Assembly (NCBI RefSeq): GCF_002941025.1
Contig: NZ_PTJS01000001.1
Coordinates: 8,707,064-8,771,063, forward strand
Source of the DNA: Streptomyces sp. QL37
GTDB lineage: Bacteria; Actinomycetota; Actinomycetes; Streptomycetales; Streptomycetaceae
Reading direction: 5' to 3'
DNA length: 64,000 bases
In this document: piece by piece, positions 9,262 to 18,150 of the stretch
Position numbering within the stretch: the stretch's first letter is position 1
How the letters are laid out: each line of letters starts with the position of its first letter
Notes under the pieces: generated by a model
Database searches by the model: none
What the model was told of the DNA's origin: nothing
Seen by the model: the letters and a program-made list of their open reading frames with translations, nothing else
Translations under genes and position numbers: made by a program

Positions 9262-10359
9262 ATGACACCCGCACGCACCGGACGGTGCCGGCAGTGCGCG
9301 GCCACCTTCACACACAGCGACGGGCCCGGGCGCCGCAGGAAGTACTGCGGCGCCGCCTGCCGCCGCGCAGCGCAACGCCCCGCAAAAGCGCGCCCCACCC
9401 CTGAAACGCCACCCGCCCAGTCCCTCGCCCGCCCGATCGCCGAAGGCCTGGAGGAACTAGCCGGTCGCCTGCTGCAGGTCCATTACGCAGGAGCCCCCCT
9501 CCAGCAGCGCCTGGAGCTGATCTGGCAGCTGGGAAGGGATCTGGAGGACTACACCGCAGCAGCCGTATGTGACGAGCGAACCCACGGCACCAGCTGGGAG
9601 GACATCGCCGAGGCCGCACAATGCGGCCCAGGGACCGCCCGCAATCGGTGGCGACCCACAGAGGTTGAGCGGCAGCTCACGCGACGCGCCGCTACCCGAC
9701 CCGAAGACGGCGTTCCCGGCCAGACCCGCATCGCTCCACCCGTTCTTCCTCGCCGTGCCACCACTGCGCAGAACCGCCCCGCCCAGGCTGGAAGCCTCGG
9801 ACATCTACCCGGCCCAGCGCATCAGTTGGCCAGTGCCCTGTCCCACCTCCAGCGCCAGTCTGCCAAGAACCTGCAAGAACTCGCTCAGGAAACGGGCGTC
9901 TCGCGTCCCTACGTCTCCCGAGTGCTGGCCGGAGCCCGCGTGCCGTCCTGGCCCGTCGCCCGTCGACTCGCGCTCGCCTGCGGCGGGGATCCCGGCGACC
10001 TGAGAGCACTATGGGAAACCGCCCGGGGAATCCGCATGCCAACAGACCTGGCCCGTACCGACGCCGAATCCACCCTTCGCGCAGCGCTGCGAGGCCTGTA
10101 CCTCTCGGCAGCCCAGCCCACAGCGGCCAGAATCCGCGCCCTCAGTTACGGAACGTTCAACCAGCAGGACCTCGAGAATCTCATCCGCGGCTCCTCCCTT
10201 CCTGACTGGGAGACCGTCAAGCGCTTCGTATCAATGCTCCGGGGGCGCCCCGCCGACATCCGGCCTCTGTGGGAGGCGGCACGCGCCGTAGCAAAGCCGG
10301 TTACTCCCCGCCAGGACTCCACCCGGGCGTCTTCGATCCCGGCAGCCGCATTCGGCTGA
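9262..10359 (+). CDS. Zinc-ribbon / XRE multi-HTH regulator
   Basis: The protein has 365 residues from an ATG preceded by a strong GAGGAGG site. Residues about 9-34 hold CRQC and CGAAC pairs that look like a small zinc ribbon. A sigma-like helix-turn-helix (TSWEDIAEAAQCGPGTARNR) follows near 110-130. A clear XRE domain lies at about 205-245 (LQELAQETGVSRPYVSRVLA), ending in DLRALWETAR. A second, more diverged XRE-like module at about 285-340 ends in DIRPLWEAAR, suggesting internal duplication. It is probably a DNA-binding regulator and the first gene of an operon with the sigma-like gene at 10405. Confidence 0.8.
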   Translation: MTPARTGRCRQCAATFTHSDGPGRRRKYCGAACRRAAQRPAKARPTPETPPAQSLARPIAEGLEELAGRLLQVHYAGAPLQQRLELIWQLGRDLEDYTAAAVCDERTHGTSWEDIAEAAQCGPGTARNRWRPTEVERQLTRRAATRPEDGVPGQTRIAPPVLPRRATTAQNRPAQAGSLGHLPGPAHQLASALSHLQRQSAKNLQELAQETGVSRPYVSRVLAGARVPSWPVARRLALACGGDPGDLRALWETARGIRMPTDLARTDAESTLRAALRGLYLSAAQPTAARIRALSYGTFNQQDLENLIRGSSLPDWETVKRFVSMLRGRPADIRPLWEAARAVAKPVTPRQDSTRASSIPAAAFG

Positions 10360-10404
10360 GCCGCCCCCGACTCATAGCTCACCATCGCAAAGGAGAACAA
10401 AGCC

Positions 10405-10926
10405 ATGCCACCGCCGGCTGCCGACAACAACTCCGGCACCACGACGCCTCCTAGCCTCAGTGCAACGCCGCACCTGCCGAGGGTGCACCTGCCGCTGGAT
10501 TTCAACGCCTTCTGCCTTCTCCACGCACACCACTACCTGCACTACGCCAGGCTCCGGCTTAAAGATCCTCCGGCGAGCGAAGCCGCAGTCGAGCGCGCTC
10601 TCGGCGACCTCGCAGTCGCATGGTCCGTCGCTCTGGGCAGCCCCCACCCGGCCGCATTCGGATGGCACAGCCTGTCTGTGCGGGTCAGCGCCGCCATGCG
10701 CAGTCAACCTTCCCGGGCGGCCCGCGCCCGCGACGGCCTGCACAGACTGCTCCTGGCCCCCCAGGCCGACGCCGTCCTGTGCCACAGGCTGATGAGACTG
10801 AGCGTTGAGGAGACCGCCACCCTCCAAGGCGTACCCGCCTCAACGGTCAACCAGCGGTTGGCCGAGGCAGCCGACAACCTCGGCACGGAACTGGCGCCCC
10901 TGCTCGGGCTGAGATCCACGTGTTGA
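10405..10926 (+). CDS. Sigma-70-like helix-turn-helix protein
   Basis: The protein has 173 residues, and AAAGGAG lies 9-10 bases before the ATG. The C-terminal part (RLMRLSVEETATLQGVPAST, then VNQRLAEAADNLG) has the spacing of sigma region 4. The N-terminal half (FCLLHAHHYLHYARLRLKDP, then a GWHSLSVRVSAAM helix) resembles a degenerate region 2. It resembles the sigma factor at 6685 in plan but is more diverged, so it may be an ECF-like factor or a sigma-derived regulator. It probably shares a transcript with the gene at 9262, and a strong hairpin follows it. Confidence 0.65.
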   Translation: MPPPAADNNSGTTTPPSLSATPHLPRVHLPLDFNAFCLLHAHHYLHYARLRLKDPPASEAAVERALGDLAVAWSVALGSPHPAAFGWHSLSVRVSAAMRSQPSRAARARDGLHRLLLAPQADAVLCHRLMRLSVEETATLQGVPASTVNQRLAEAADNLGTELAPLLGLRSTC

Positions 10927-10994
10927 ACGCTCCCGCACACAATCCGCAAGCCCTGCCGAGCCCTCAACCAGTGCACGGGCGAGGGAGAAACGTG

Positions 10995-11028
10995 CGGAAG
11001 CTCCCCGTTCGCAGGCGGGGAGCTTCCG
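10995..11028 (+). terminator. Strong hairpin terminator
   Basis: CGGAAGCTCCCCG (10995-11007) and CGGGGAGCTTCCG (11016-11028) form a perfect 13-bp stem with an 8-base loop, about 70 bases after the stop at 10926. It most likely ends the 9262-10926 transcript. Confidence 0.75.
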
Positions 11029-11444
11029 AACCGAGGATGCCCAGGTCGCTAGACAACACGTCGGCCGCTGCCACGAGGTGGCGAACACATTCAACGATTG
11101 CAGACGTTGTTCGGCGAATCAACCGGACGGCCAATAGAAAACCAAACAACGACCGTTCTCTGACCTGCAATGTCTTCATTGCGTTGGCTTCCAGCGGCGC
11201 GAAGGAGCCGCCTTGTTCAGCGGTCCTGAGCCCGCCCCCTTCCGCCCGCCCGAGACCACCGAACAACATCGAGCACCCCTCCACGGCGGCGCTGACACAC
11301 CGCACCCGCTCCCTGGGTGGGCCACGGCGGCTGTTGTCAGAGGTCAGTGCTGTACTGGAGAACTCGGCCTCTCGCCCTGGACAAGAGGGCAACAGGCAGA
11401 CCCTGAACCGTTGGCCACCATCAGGAAAGACACGAGGGCCCGGC
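11029..11444. other. Intergenic leader region
   Basis: An open frame runs through this stretch into the next gene, but its composition is unlike a protein (low-bias, Ser/Pro/Arg/Asn-rich). The conserved domain only starts after the GTG at 11445. I see no repeat or second gene. It probably contains the promoter for the gene at 11445. Confidence 0.5.
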
Positions 11445-12296
11445 GTGAACGACGACGCCGTCGAGACGCAAAACGCGACCCAGCACACCACGTGGCGCGA
11501 TTTTCAGAACGACCTGCACTCTCTGATGGCGCAGGCCGGCATTCAGCAGCAGCAGATAGCACGCTCCGTGGGTGTCTCCCCCTCCACCGTTGGCCGCTGG
11601 CTGAAGAAGGCCACACCGCTGGACTGGCCCCGCGTCGAGCAGTTCGTCCGCCACTGCCTCGAACACGCCGACGCGCAAGGGCGCGACTTGACCCCAGGCA
11701 CACTCACAGACCTCGCGCGTTGGAAGGCGCGACTGGAGAGCATCGGCACGACGCCCTACACCGAAGAATCTACTCACCCGCCGGAAGACCCAAAGCAACT
11801 TCACCTGGTGACGCCAGAGCCGCAGCGACTGAGGCCGAACATCACCATGGTCGTCTCACCGGCCGCTGCAACGTTCGCCGTCATTCTCATCGGCGTGGTC
11901 GCCACCGTCACCGTCTTCACCTTCTCAGGACCCTCCTCCGCTCCAGGAACCAGTACGCCCGCCACCACCAGCTCCGCACCGATGGACCGGCCCGTGGCCG
12001 AGCGGTTCGACGATGAGCTGAAAGCCGACCGAGGCGCCCCGCGCCCGACCCTGTCACCAACCCCAGAGGCGCCAACGCCGGACAGCGATCCAACCAGGGC
12101 CGCTACCTGCTCAAATGCTGCACTCCCCGCGGCACTTGAACGGCTCGCACCTTTGATCATCGGTTGCACCTCCACCTCCGTGTCAGTGCTGACCTGCCCA
12201 CCGCGGCTGGAGCGACCACCATCCGACCAGCCCTCGGACCCGCCTTGCTTTCTGCTGGAGCTCAGCTCCACGCACGCGATGACTCCGAAGCAGTGA
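11445..12296 (+). CDS. XRE regulator with a transmembrane segment
   Basis: From the GTG at 11445 (GAGGG 7 bases upstream) the protein has 283 residues. The N-terminal XRE-type domain includes LMAQAGIQQQQIARSVGVSP and STVGRWLKK at about residues 25-50. A hydrophobic span (FAVILIGVVATVTVFTF) near residue 150 is followed by a Ser/Thr/Pro/Ala-rich tail and a Cys-containing C-terminus. This is the plan of a membrane-tethered DNA-binding regulator with an extracytoplasmic tail. The start choice excludes a 175-codon in-frame extension that looks non-coding. The ligand or signal is unknown. Confidence 0.7.
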   Translation: MNDDAVETQNATQHTTWRDFQNDLHSLMAQAGIQQQQIARSVGVSPSTVGRWLKKATPLDWPRVEQFVRHCLEHADAQGRDLTPGTLTDLARWKARLESIGTTPYTEESTHPPEDPKQLHLVTPEPQRLRPNITMVVSPAAATFAVILIGVVATVTVFTFSGPSSAPGTSTPATTSSAPMDRPVAERFDDELKADRGAPRPTLSPTPEAPTPDSDPTRAATCSNAALPAALERLAPLIIGCTSTSVSVLTCPPRLERPPSDQPSDPPCFLLELSSTHAMTPKQ

Positions 12297-12653
12297 GACC
12301 GCCAAGGCAACGAACCAACACGAGAAACACCGAAGCCGGCGCTGGACGGGGAATTCGACCACCTTCAGCAAGCAGCAGTGCAACCGACCGGAACGCAGAT
12401 TCCGCATGGCGACACCCAAGCAGCGCAACTTCAGCATCAGTTGTTCAGGGAACTGTCACACACCACATTCAAAGTCAAACGGCGTGTTGACACCTCCCGC
12501 TGTACGGCAGAATGAATCGGGCCGATGAATACCTCAAGGGCACGAGTTTCGCAGCAACTGCCCTGATCCAAATGAGTGTTCACGGTCAGCCCAGGTCAAC
12601 CGGAGTCCGGCTACTGAGTCAGAGCCGTGCTCCCAAAGCGAGCCGGAGAGCAC
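12297..12653. other. Intergenic region, no gene supported
   Basis: No frame here has codon bias or a family motif. A TTGACA hexamer at 12487-12492 resembles a -35 element, but no convincing -10 hexamer lies 16-18 bases downstream. It may supply the promoter for the membrane protein at 12654. Confidence 0.4.
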
Positions 12654-13082
12654 ATGTTCGCCAACCGAAGATTTCGCGACGGCAAGCCCCCCGCATGCAA
12701 GCGCCGAGCCGTCAGGCCCGCCACCCTCGCCCTAGCGGCCGCTGCCATCGCTACAGCCATTGCATACCTAGATAATGCCCACATCGTGCCCGCAGCGGGC
12801 GTGGCCCTGGCCCTCTTCCCCGTACTCCTGAAACTGTTTCCCGCCCCTGCTGACGCGCGAAACGTCAGTGCCTCAGCCGCCCCGGAGCCCAGCCCTACAC
12901 CCCTGCAGGCCGTAAACTGCGCCCCGGCCCAAGACCATACGCCGACACACCAGGAACCCGGCCTGACACCCCCGATCACGGTCTGGGTCACGATCCATCC
13001 CTACATCGGGCAACCCGCCCCTGCCCGCCCGCCAGGCACGCCGCAATCCCATGCCGCAGCACTGGATGGCGAGAGCGCGTAA
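12654..13082 (+). CDS. Small membrane protein, hypothetical
   Basis: The protein has 142 residues from the ATG at 12654, with GGAGAG about 7 bases upstream; an in-frame ATG at 12627 has no such site. Two close hydrophobic spans at about residues 20-60 (ATLALAAAAIATAIAYL and VPAAGVALALFPVLLKLF) are followed by a Pro/Thr-rich soluble tail. It lies just upstream of an XRE regulator that is itself membrane-anchored. The two may be co-expressed, because only 4 bases separate the stop from the next start. No family recognised. Confidence 0.6.
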   Translation: MFANRRFRDGKPPACKRRAVRPATLALAAAAIATAIAYLDNAHIVPAAGVALALFPVLLKLFPAPADARNVSASAAPEPSPTPLQAVNCAPAQDHTPTHQEPGLTPPITVWVTIHPYIGQPAPARPPGTPQSHAAALDGESA

Positions 13083-13086
13083 GCCC

Positions 13087-14157
13087 ATGGCCAACCCGTC
13101 CACGGGACGGCCTGAGAAGCCGGTGTCAGGGGACTACCCCAACACCGTCGCGGTGGCGCTGATCCTGCGGGAGCAGCGCCACATCTCCGGACTGACCCTG
13201 CGCCAGCTCTCCCACCGAGTCAACTACTCCGTAGCGACCCTGTCGGCCGCAGCATCCGGTAAAAGCCTCCACCGATGGGAAGTCGTGAAAGCCTACGCCA
13301 AAGGCTGCAACGCCTCCCCGCAACTGATGACCGACCTTTGGGAGCGATGGCAGCTCGCCAGCAGTGACCTCAACGGAACAAACTCCGCTCCGCCCACACC
13401 GCGCGACAGCCCCGAACAAACGCACTCACCCCAACCCCCCAATGGAGACCCCCAAGACACCAAGCTGCGCAGCCAAAAACGTGCACGCACTGCCACCAAC
13501 GCGGCTCAGAAGATCAGCGCTGGCAACCAACCCCAGGCACCCCTGCCCCGTCGCTCCAAAGGTGCGCCCGCACAGTCCTTCGCTGACACCGTCGGCCCAG
13601 AGAGAGAAGTCCCATTCCAAGACCCCACCACCACTCAACGACAGCGCAACGCCCCCTCCGACCCTGGCAACAGCTTGACGGCCCTTATGCGCCAAGCCCG
13701 AGCTATGGAGTCCAGCGCCTCAACCGCACCAGCGAACCCCTTCGCTACGGCCCTGACCCTGTGCACCACCTCCGATCACTTCAGCGAACTGACGCGCAGG
13801 CTCTGGCAACACAGCGGCCTGTCCCTCCGTGACCTCAGCTACCAGACCAGGAAGACCGTCTACCCCATCTCTAAGAGCACTTTCCACGCCGCCCTGAACA
13901 GCAACCAGCTCCCCCCTACCGAGGTGCTCCACGCGCTCCTTGTCGCGTGTGCCGTACCCAGCGACAACTGGTCACTGTGGCACCACACCAGAACCCGGCT
14001 GAAACTCGCACAGCTTGTCACCCCCCAGGAAGAGCACATGTCGAAGATCATGATGCTGCGCACCGACCCAGTCCTCCGAGCCGCCATCGTCTACATCGCC
14101 GTCATCGTTATCGCCGTTTTCCAAGTGATCTTTCTTGTCACAGCGATGTTCGACTAG
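13087..14157 (+). CDS. Double XRE-type regulator with C-terminal membrane anchor
   Basis: The protein has 356 residues from the ATG at 13087; an in-frame ATG at 13051 overlaps the upstream gene. A first XRE-like module lies near residues 25-85 (TLRQLSHRVNYSVATLSAAA, ending MTDLWERWQLA). A long polar Pro/Gln/Thr linker follows. A second module near 245-310 (SLRDLSYQTRKTVYPISKST, ending NWSLWHHTRTRL) repeats the same plan. The last 25 residues (AAIVYIAVIVIAVFQVIFLV) form one transmembrane helix. It is likely a membrane-tethered regulator. Together with the gene at 11445 it makes a pair of such proteins within 3 kb. Confidence 0.7.
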   Translation: MANPSTGRPEKPVSGDYPNTVAVALILREQRHISGLTLRQLSHRVNYSVATLSAAASGKSLHRWEVVKAYAKGCNASPQLMTDLWERWQLASSDLNGTNSAPPTPRDSPEQTHSPQPPNGDPQDTKLRSQKRARTATNAAQKISAGNQPQAPLPRRSKGAPAQSFADTVGPEREVPFQDPTTTQRQRNAPSDPGNSLTALMRQARAMESSASTAPANPFATALTLCTTSDHFSELTRRLWQHSGLSLRDLSYQTRKTVYPISKSTFHAALNSNQLPPTEVLHALLVACAVPSDNWSLWHHTRTRLKLAQLVTPQEEHMSKIMMLRTDPVLRAAIVYIAVIVIAVFQVIFLVTAMFD

Positions 14158-14217
14158 GACTTCTCCGGCCGGTCACGCCGCTCGGTAGGATCAGTCGATG
14201 GAGGGCCTGATAGGCCC

Positions 14218-14800
14218 GTGTCCTCTGTGGGGAGTTGGCTCGTTTGGGCTTGTCATGGGGCGGGGCGCGTGGAGATGGATTGTTCCGGGCGGGCTGTGGG
14301 AGATCGTTTATCGAAATCCACGGCCCACCGCAGGTTCCTGATCTGGTCGAGAGCCGCTGTCTGGGGCCGGCTGCACGAGGAGATCCTGCACCGCATGGAC
14401 GATGCTGGCCTGCTCGACCGCTCCCGCGCTGGTCCTGGACTCCGCGCACATGAGGGCTACAAAAGGGGCAAACTCATAGGTCCGAGCCCCGTGGACTGGG
14501 GCAAGCCGGGTTCCAAAATGCACGTCCTGTCGGACGCGAACGGACTGCCCCTCCTCGTCGGCTTCTCCGCGGCGAACACCCACGACAGCCGCGCGCTGAA
14601 GCCCATGATCACGGGCCACCAAACGAGACACGACCCCACCGCGGCCGCTACTTAAAGCCCCAGCGCCTCGATGCGGACGAGGCATACGACGTCCCGCACC
14701 TGTGGAGATGGCCGTGGGGCAAGCGCATCGGTGTACGCATCGCCCGGAAGGGCGTCGAGTCCAGCGAACGGCTAGTACTCCAGTCATACTTCGCGATCTG
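14218..14800 (+). pseudogene. IS5-family transposase remnant (internally deleted)
   Basis: Transposase segments are recognisable in successive frames: an N-terminal GGLWEIV piece near 14300, then STAHRRFLIWSRAAVWGRLH, then KLIGPSPVDWGKPGSKMHVL and GFSAANTHDSRALKPMITGH up to about 14,640. PHLWRWPWGKRIGVRIARKG and ESSERL follow in another frame near 14,770. The segment between GLWEIV and STAHRRF, normally some tens of codons, is missing, and the end is truncated. Frameshifts and deletion make it non-functional. Confidence 0.75.
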
Positions 14801-14853
14801 GTTCGATGGCCCTCGGGGGCTACTGGCCTCAGCCGAATCGGGGAGGCTGGCGG

Positions 14854-15270
14854 ATGGACGAGCGCACGGTCACGTTGAACGAGCTCGCGCAGGGGCTCCG
14901 CCCAATCGGGCAGGGCGTCGACTGGTTCGAGGCCCTGACCACCGAGGGCCAGTTCGAGGTCCTTCGGGATTTGGGCGGGCACTGCATCCAAGCGCGCGCC
15001 ACGGTGGAGGACGGGCCCGAGAGTGTGCGGCTCGCCGGTATCCGGCCGACGCATACCCCGGCGGTGCTGATCAGGCGTGGGCAGTTGGCCGGGCAGCTGA
15101 CAAAGATCATCAATCTAGCGCAGGACGAGCGTGTGAAGGCGTTTCGGCTGTTGGTCGCGCTGCTCGGGGTGGCTGACAAGCGCCGCCGGGAGCGGTTCTG
15201 TGCCGACGGATGCACCCATGCCTGGCACCAACTGGCGGCAGGGGCCGATACGGAGACGGCCACCGCGTGA
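14854..15270 (+). CDS. DUF5958 family protein
   Basis: The protein has 138 residues from the ATG at 14854, with GGGAGG 7 bases upstream. It matches my memory of the actinobacterial DUF5958 family along its length: LNELAQGLRPIGQGVDWF at the start, QARATVEDGPESVRLAG and PTHTPAVLIRRG in the middle, and KAFRLLVALLGVADKRRRER followed by a Cys-containing C-terminus. It is a single small soluble domain of unknown function. It is intact although it sits between IS5 and IS701 remnants, so it may have moved with them. Confidence 0.75.
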   Translation: MDERTVTLNELAQGLRPIGQGVDWFEALTTEGQFEVLRDLGGHCIQARATVEDGPESVRLAGIRPTHTPAVLIRRGQLAGQLTKIINLAQDERVKAFRLLVALLGVADKRRRERFCADGCTHAWHQLAAGADTETATA

Positions 15271-15306
15271 TCATCAGAGGTTGTGTGGACTTCTGAAGAT
15301 GGTGCG

Positions 15307-15740
15307 ATGGCCGCGAGCCACAGCGTAGACCTGGCCCGCTGGCGGGCGATGTTCGACCAGGCCAGGGCCCGTATCGCGGGCCGGTTCCGACGAGTGGAAC
15401 CGAGAGCGACGGCGCGGGCGTTCGTGATCGGACTACTGTCCGGCGTCGAGCGCAAGAACTGCTGGCAGCTGGCCGAGGAAGCCTGTCATGCCCGCCCCGG
15501 AGCGATGCAGCGGCTGCTTCGAAGCGCACGCTGGGACGCCGACGATGTCCGTTCCTATGTGCTGGACCACCTCGGCGATGACTGCGTGTTGATCGTGGAC
15601 GAGACGGGGTTCCTGAAGAACGGCCTCGATTCGGCGGGCGTGCAGCGGCAGTACACCGGCACCGCCGGTCGGATCGAGAACGCCCAGGTCGGGGAATTCC
15701 TCGCCTACGCGTCCTCGCGAGGCAGGGCTCTGATGCCATG
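15307..15740 (+). pseudogene. IS701-family transposase, N-terminal fragment
   Basis: The ATG at 15307 begins a good IS701-like N-terminus: LARWRAMFDQARARIAGRFR, then VIGLLSGVERKNCWQLAEEA, RPGAMQRLLRSARWDADDVR and the first catalytic region CVLIVDETGFLKNG (Asp of the DDE triad), ending at EFLAYASSRGRAL. About two thirds of the expected protein, including the other catalytic residues, is missing after about 15,740. The following sequence is unrelated. It is a dead fragment from recombination or deletion. Confidence 0.8.
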
Positions 15741-15971
15741 GAGCCCTCCGCCGAGGCGACCGCCCTCCGCACCCCCCAAACCGCCCCGGATGGCTTCCCC
15801 TACCAGCCGGGGCTATCCCATGCCCAGATCTACGTCACAGAGAGCGCCTCACCCCTTCAGCCCCGGCGGGTGCGGCCGCGAATCGTTTCTGCGGTGAACA
15901 TCCACGTCCGTGCGGGTGAGAGATGGCTACCGGGCACCCGTCTGGAGTGGTGCGGCCGGTAGAACGCGGGG

Positions 15972-16655
15972 GTGATCAAGAACTTTCTGCGCGGCTTCGG
16001 CGCGCTTTCCCTCGCGATTGTCCCGCTTATCGCTTCCACACCCGCCCACGCCGCACAGGCTCCCCAGGCGCTACGAGCCGAGGTGACCACGCTCGCCGAC
16101 GCGATCGGCCTGGTCCGGGTCGATGACGAGGACCGCACGGGCTACACCCGCTCGTCCTTCAAGCACTGGAACTCCGGCGATCTGGCTGATGGCTGCAACA
16201 CCCGCAACGAGGTGCTCCTCGCCGAAGCGACCACCGCGCCGGCGGTAGCGGCCGGGTGCAAGCTGACCGGGGGAGCGTGGCTGTCGTACTACGACGGCCA
16301 GGAGGTCACCGACCCCGGCGCCCTGGACATCGACCACATGGTCCCGCTCGCGGAGGCCTGGGACTCCGGTGCCTCGGCCTGGACGGCCGCCCGGCGTGAG
16401 GCCTATGCGAACGACCAGGGCGCGGCGACCTCGCTGGTCGCTGTAACTGCTCGTACGAACCGTCAGAAGTCCGATCAGGATCCGGCCGAGTGGCTGCCGC
16501 CGGCGCCCGAGGCGCAGTGCCGGTACGTGGGTGAGTGGGTGTCCACCAAGCTGCGCTGGCAGCTGGCCGCTGACGCCTCCGAGCTCGAGGCGCTGAAGGT
16601 GTTCGCCGAAGGCCCCTGCGAGGACAGCATCGTCTCCTACACCCCCGCCCCGTAG
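15972..16655 (+). CDS. Secreted HNH-type nuclease (GmrSD C-terminal/DUF1524-like)
   Basis: The protein has 227 residues from a GTG preceded by GGGGG. A Sec signal peptide is clear (RGFGALSLAIVPLIASTPAHA, cleavage about residue 27). The mature part has the exported HNH nuclease pattern: WLSYYDGQEVTDP, the catalytic LDIDHMVPLAEAWDSGA, RREAYAND, and SLVAVTARTNRQKSDQDPAE with WLPP near residues 150-180. Such proteins are exported DNases, possibly for nutrient release or competition. It faces a paralogue at 16834-17574, with a shared terminator hairpin between them. Confidence 0.85.
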   Translation: MIKNFLRGFGALSLAIVPLIASTPAHAAQAPQALRAEVTTLADAIGLVRVDDEDRTGYTRSSFKHWNSGDLADGCNTRNEVLLAEATTAPAVAAGCKLTGGAWLSYYDGQEVTDPGALDIDHMVPLAEAWDSGASAWTAARREAYANDQGAATSLVAVTARTNRQKSDQDPAEWLPPAPEAQCRYVGEWVSTKLRWQLAADASELEALKVFAEGPCEDSIVSYTPAP

Positions 16656-16663
16656 CTGTACCC

Positions 16664-16706
16664 GTTCCGGGGTGCCGGAGGCCTGATGGTTCCGGCACCC
16701 CGGAAC
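16664..16706. terminator. Perfect 16-bp hairpin between convergent genes
   Basis: GTTCCGGGGTGCCGGA (16664-16679) is the exact reverse complement of TCCGGCACCCCGGAAC (16691-16706), with an 11-base loop. It begins 8 bases after the HNH gene stop. It is the clearest intrinsic terminator in the window and could serve both convergent genes. Confidence 0.85.
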
Positions 16707-16833
16707 TGACGTTTCTCGTGATGCTCCGTCTCACCTGAGAAGGATGTGTGAGGAGCCGTGGTGGAGCAGGCGGCGATGCCCGTGCCGCAATGCAGAAGAC
16801 CTCCGTCGGACGGCTCCCCGCTGAGCTGGTGCT

Positions 16834-17574
16834 CTACTCGGCGGCTTCCTCGAACTCGACGACAGTGTCAGTACAGGCCTTGGCGAGGTCGAGGAGTGCG
16901 GTCTTCTCGGCTTTGTCGGCAGTGAGTGTCCAGCGCAGCTTCGCGGCGGTCCAGTCGGCGCCGTAAGCGCAGTAGGCACTCTTGGCCGGCGGGAGCCACT
17001 GGGCAGGGTCCCGGTCACCCTTGGAGCGGTTCGACTTCGCGGTGACGGCGACCAGAGAACGGGCCGATCCGAGGTCGTTGGCGTAGGCCTGCCGGCGCTC
17101 AGGGGTCCAGTCGTAGGCACCGCTGTCCCACGCTTCAGCGAGCGGAACGACGTGGTCGATGTCGAGCTTCTTCGGGTCGGTGACCTCGATCCCGTCGTAG
17201 TACGACATCCACGCACCCCCGGTGAGCGTGCACCTCTCGCCTTGCTCAGGCTTCGTGGTGGCCTCCTGCAGAAGAACCTCGGCCCGGGTCTGGCAGCCGT
17301 CGTTGTCCTCGTCGATCCAGAGACGGAACGCGTCGCGCTCGTAGCCGTCACGGCGCTCGTCACCATCGGGGATGACCGCGATGGCGTCGGCGAGGGTCAG
17401 TGCACCTGCACCAGGGGCGGGCCCGCCGGGGGCCGGTGAGGCGGCTGATGGCGCCGGGGTGGGGGAGCTGTTGCTATCCGCCGGCTTATCGTCCGAGACT
17501 TGCGGGTTGCAGCCGGTCAATACGGCGACCAGGACCGCGGCGGCGGCGAGCTGGACGAGACAGCGTGACTTCAC
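16834..17574 (-). CDS. Lipoprotein HNH-type nuclease, paralogue of the secreted one
   Basis: The protein has 246 residues. The N-terminus is a lipoprotein signal (LAAAAVLVAVLTGC, lipid-acceptor Cys22), followed by a Ser/Pro/Ala-rich linker to about residue 60. The nuclease part aligns with its neighbour: WMSYYDGIEVTDP, LDIDHVVPLAEAWDSGA, RRQAYAND, SLVAVTAKSNRSKGDRDPAQ. It should be a membrane-anchored extracytoplasmic nuclease, while the convergent paralogue is released. The two look like an inverted duplication that diverged mainly in export signal. Confidence 0.85.
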   Translation of the reverse strand: MKSRCLVQLAAAAVLVAVLTGCNPQVSDDKPADSNSSPTPAPSAASPAPGGPAPGAGALTLADAIAVIPDGDERRDGYERDAFRLWIDEDNDGCQTRAEVLLQEATTKPEQGERCTLTGGAWMSYYDGIEVTDPKKLDIDHVVPLAEAWDSGAYDWTPERRQAYANDLGSARSLVAVTAKSNRSKGDRDPAQWLPPAKSAYCAYGADWTAAKLRWTLTADKAEKTALLDLAKACTDTVVEFEEAAE

Positions 17575-17705
17575 AGGCGTGCTCCAGGAGTTGCGGCAAG
17601 GCTTGCGGCCTCATCGTCCCAGAGCAGCAGTGCTGGTGACAGACGGTCATGTGTGCTGGCTGTAACCCAACCACGACCGCTGTGCGATGCAGTCGTTGAA
17701 GAAGT

Positions 17706-17990
17706 ATGACGACGACTTCAGCGCACGTGCCCGACGATATCTCCGACGTAGTGCTCGCTTGCTCTCCCGGGATGTCGGAGCGCGATGCGGGGCGGTTGCG
17801 GGCGAAGGTCCGAGAAGCACTCGAAGGGCATCCCGTGCACGAGTGGAAGGACAGGTTCGCCGACGTGATCATCAAGCACAGGGACGAGGCGTTCGCGAAG
17901 CCGTTCTTCGAACGATCCGTCGCCCGAGGCATGCGGGGATTGACCAGTGAGCTTCTTCGAGTGGGCCACCGATCGGGTGATTGCGACTGA
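17706..17990 (+). CDS. Small hypothetical protein (possibly truncated)
   Basis: A 94-residue frame with good codon bias: DDISDVVLACSPGMSERDAG, then RLRAKVREALEGHPVHEW and KDRFADVIIKHRDEAF, largely helical and charged. The last 12 or so residues change character, and the frame may be the surviving N-terminus of a longer protein cut by rearrangement. The ribosome binding site is weak (GAAG). No family recognised. Confidence 0.4.
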   Translation: MTTTSAHVPDDISDVVLACSPGMSERDAGRLRAKVREALEGHPVHEWKDRFADVIIKHRDEAFAKPFFERSVARGMRGLTSELLRVGHRSGDCD

Positions 17991-18150
17991 GCACTTCAGT
18001 GTCGAGTGGGGGCTGCAGCGTTCGGTGCCAGCAGCTTGGTGAGCCGGGACAAGGGTCCACTCGAGCTTGCCGGCCTGAACGCCAACCTGGCGGCAAGGCC
18101 GGTGAGCGACGATCAAGCTGTTGTCAGCCGCTGGCTCTAAGGTCGGCCCT

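Noticed and set aside
12487..12515. TTGACA hexamer as a promoter for the gene at 12654
   Set aside because: The candidate -10 sequences at 16-18 bases do not match; reported only within the gap description.
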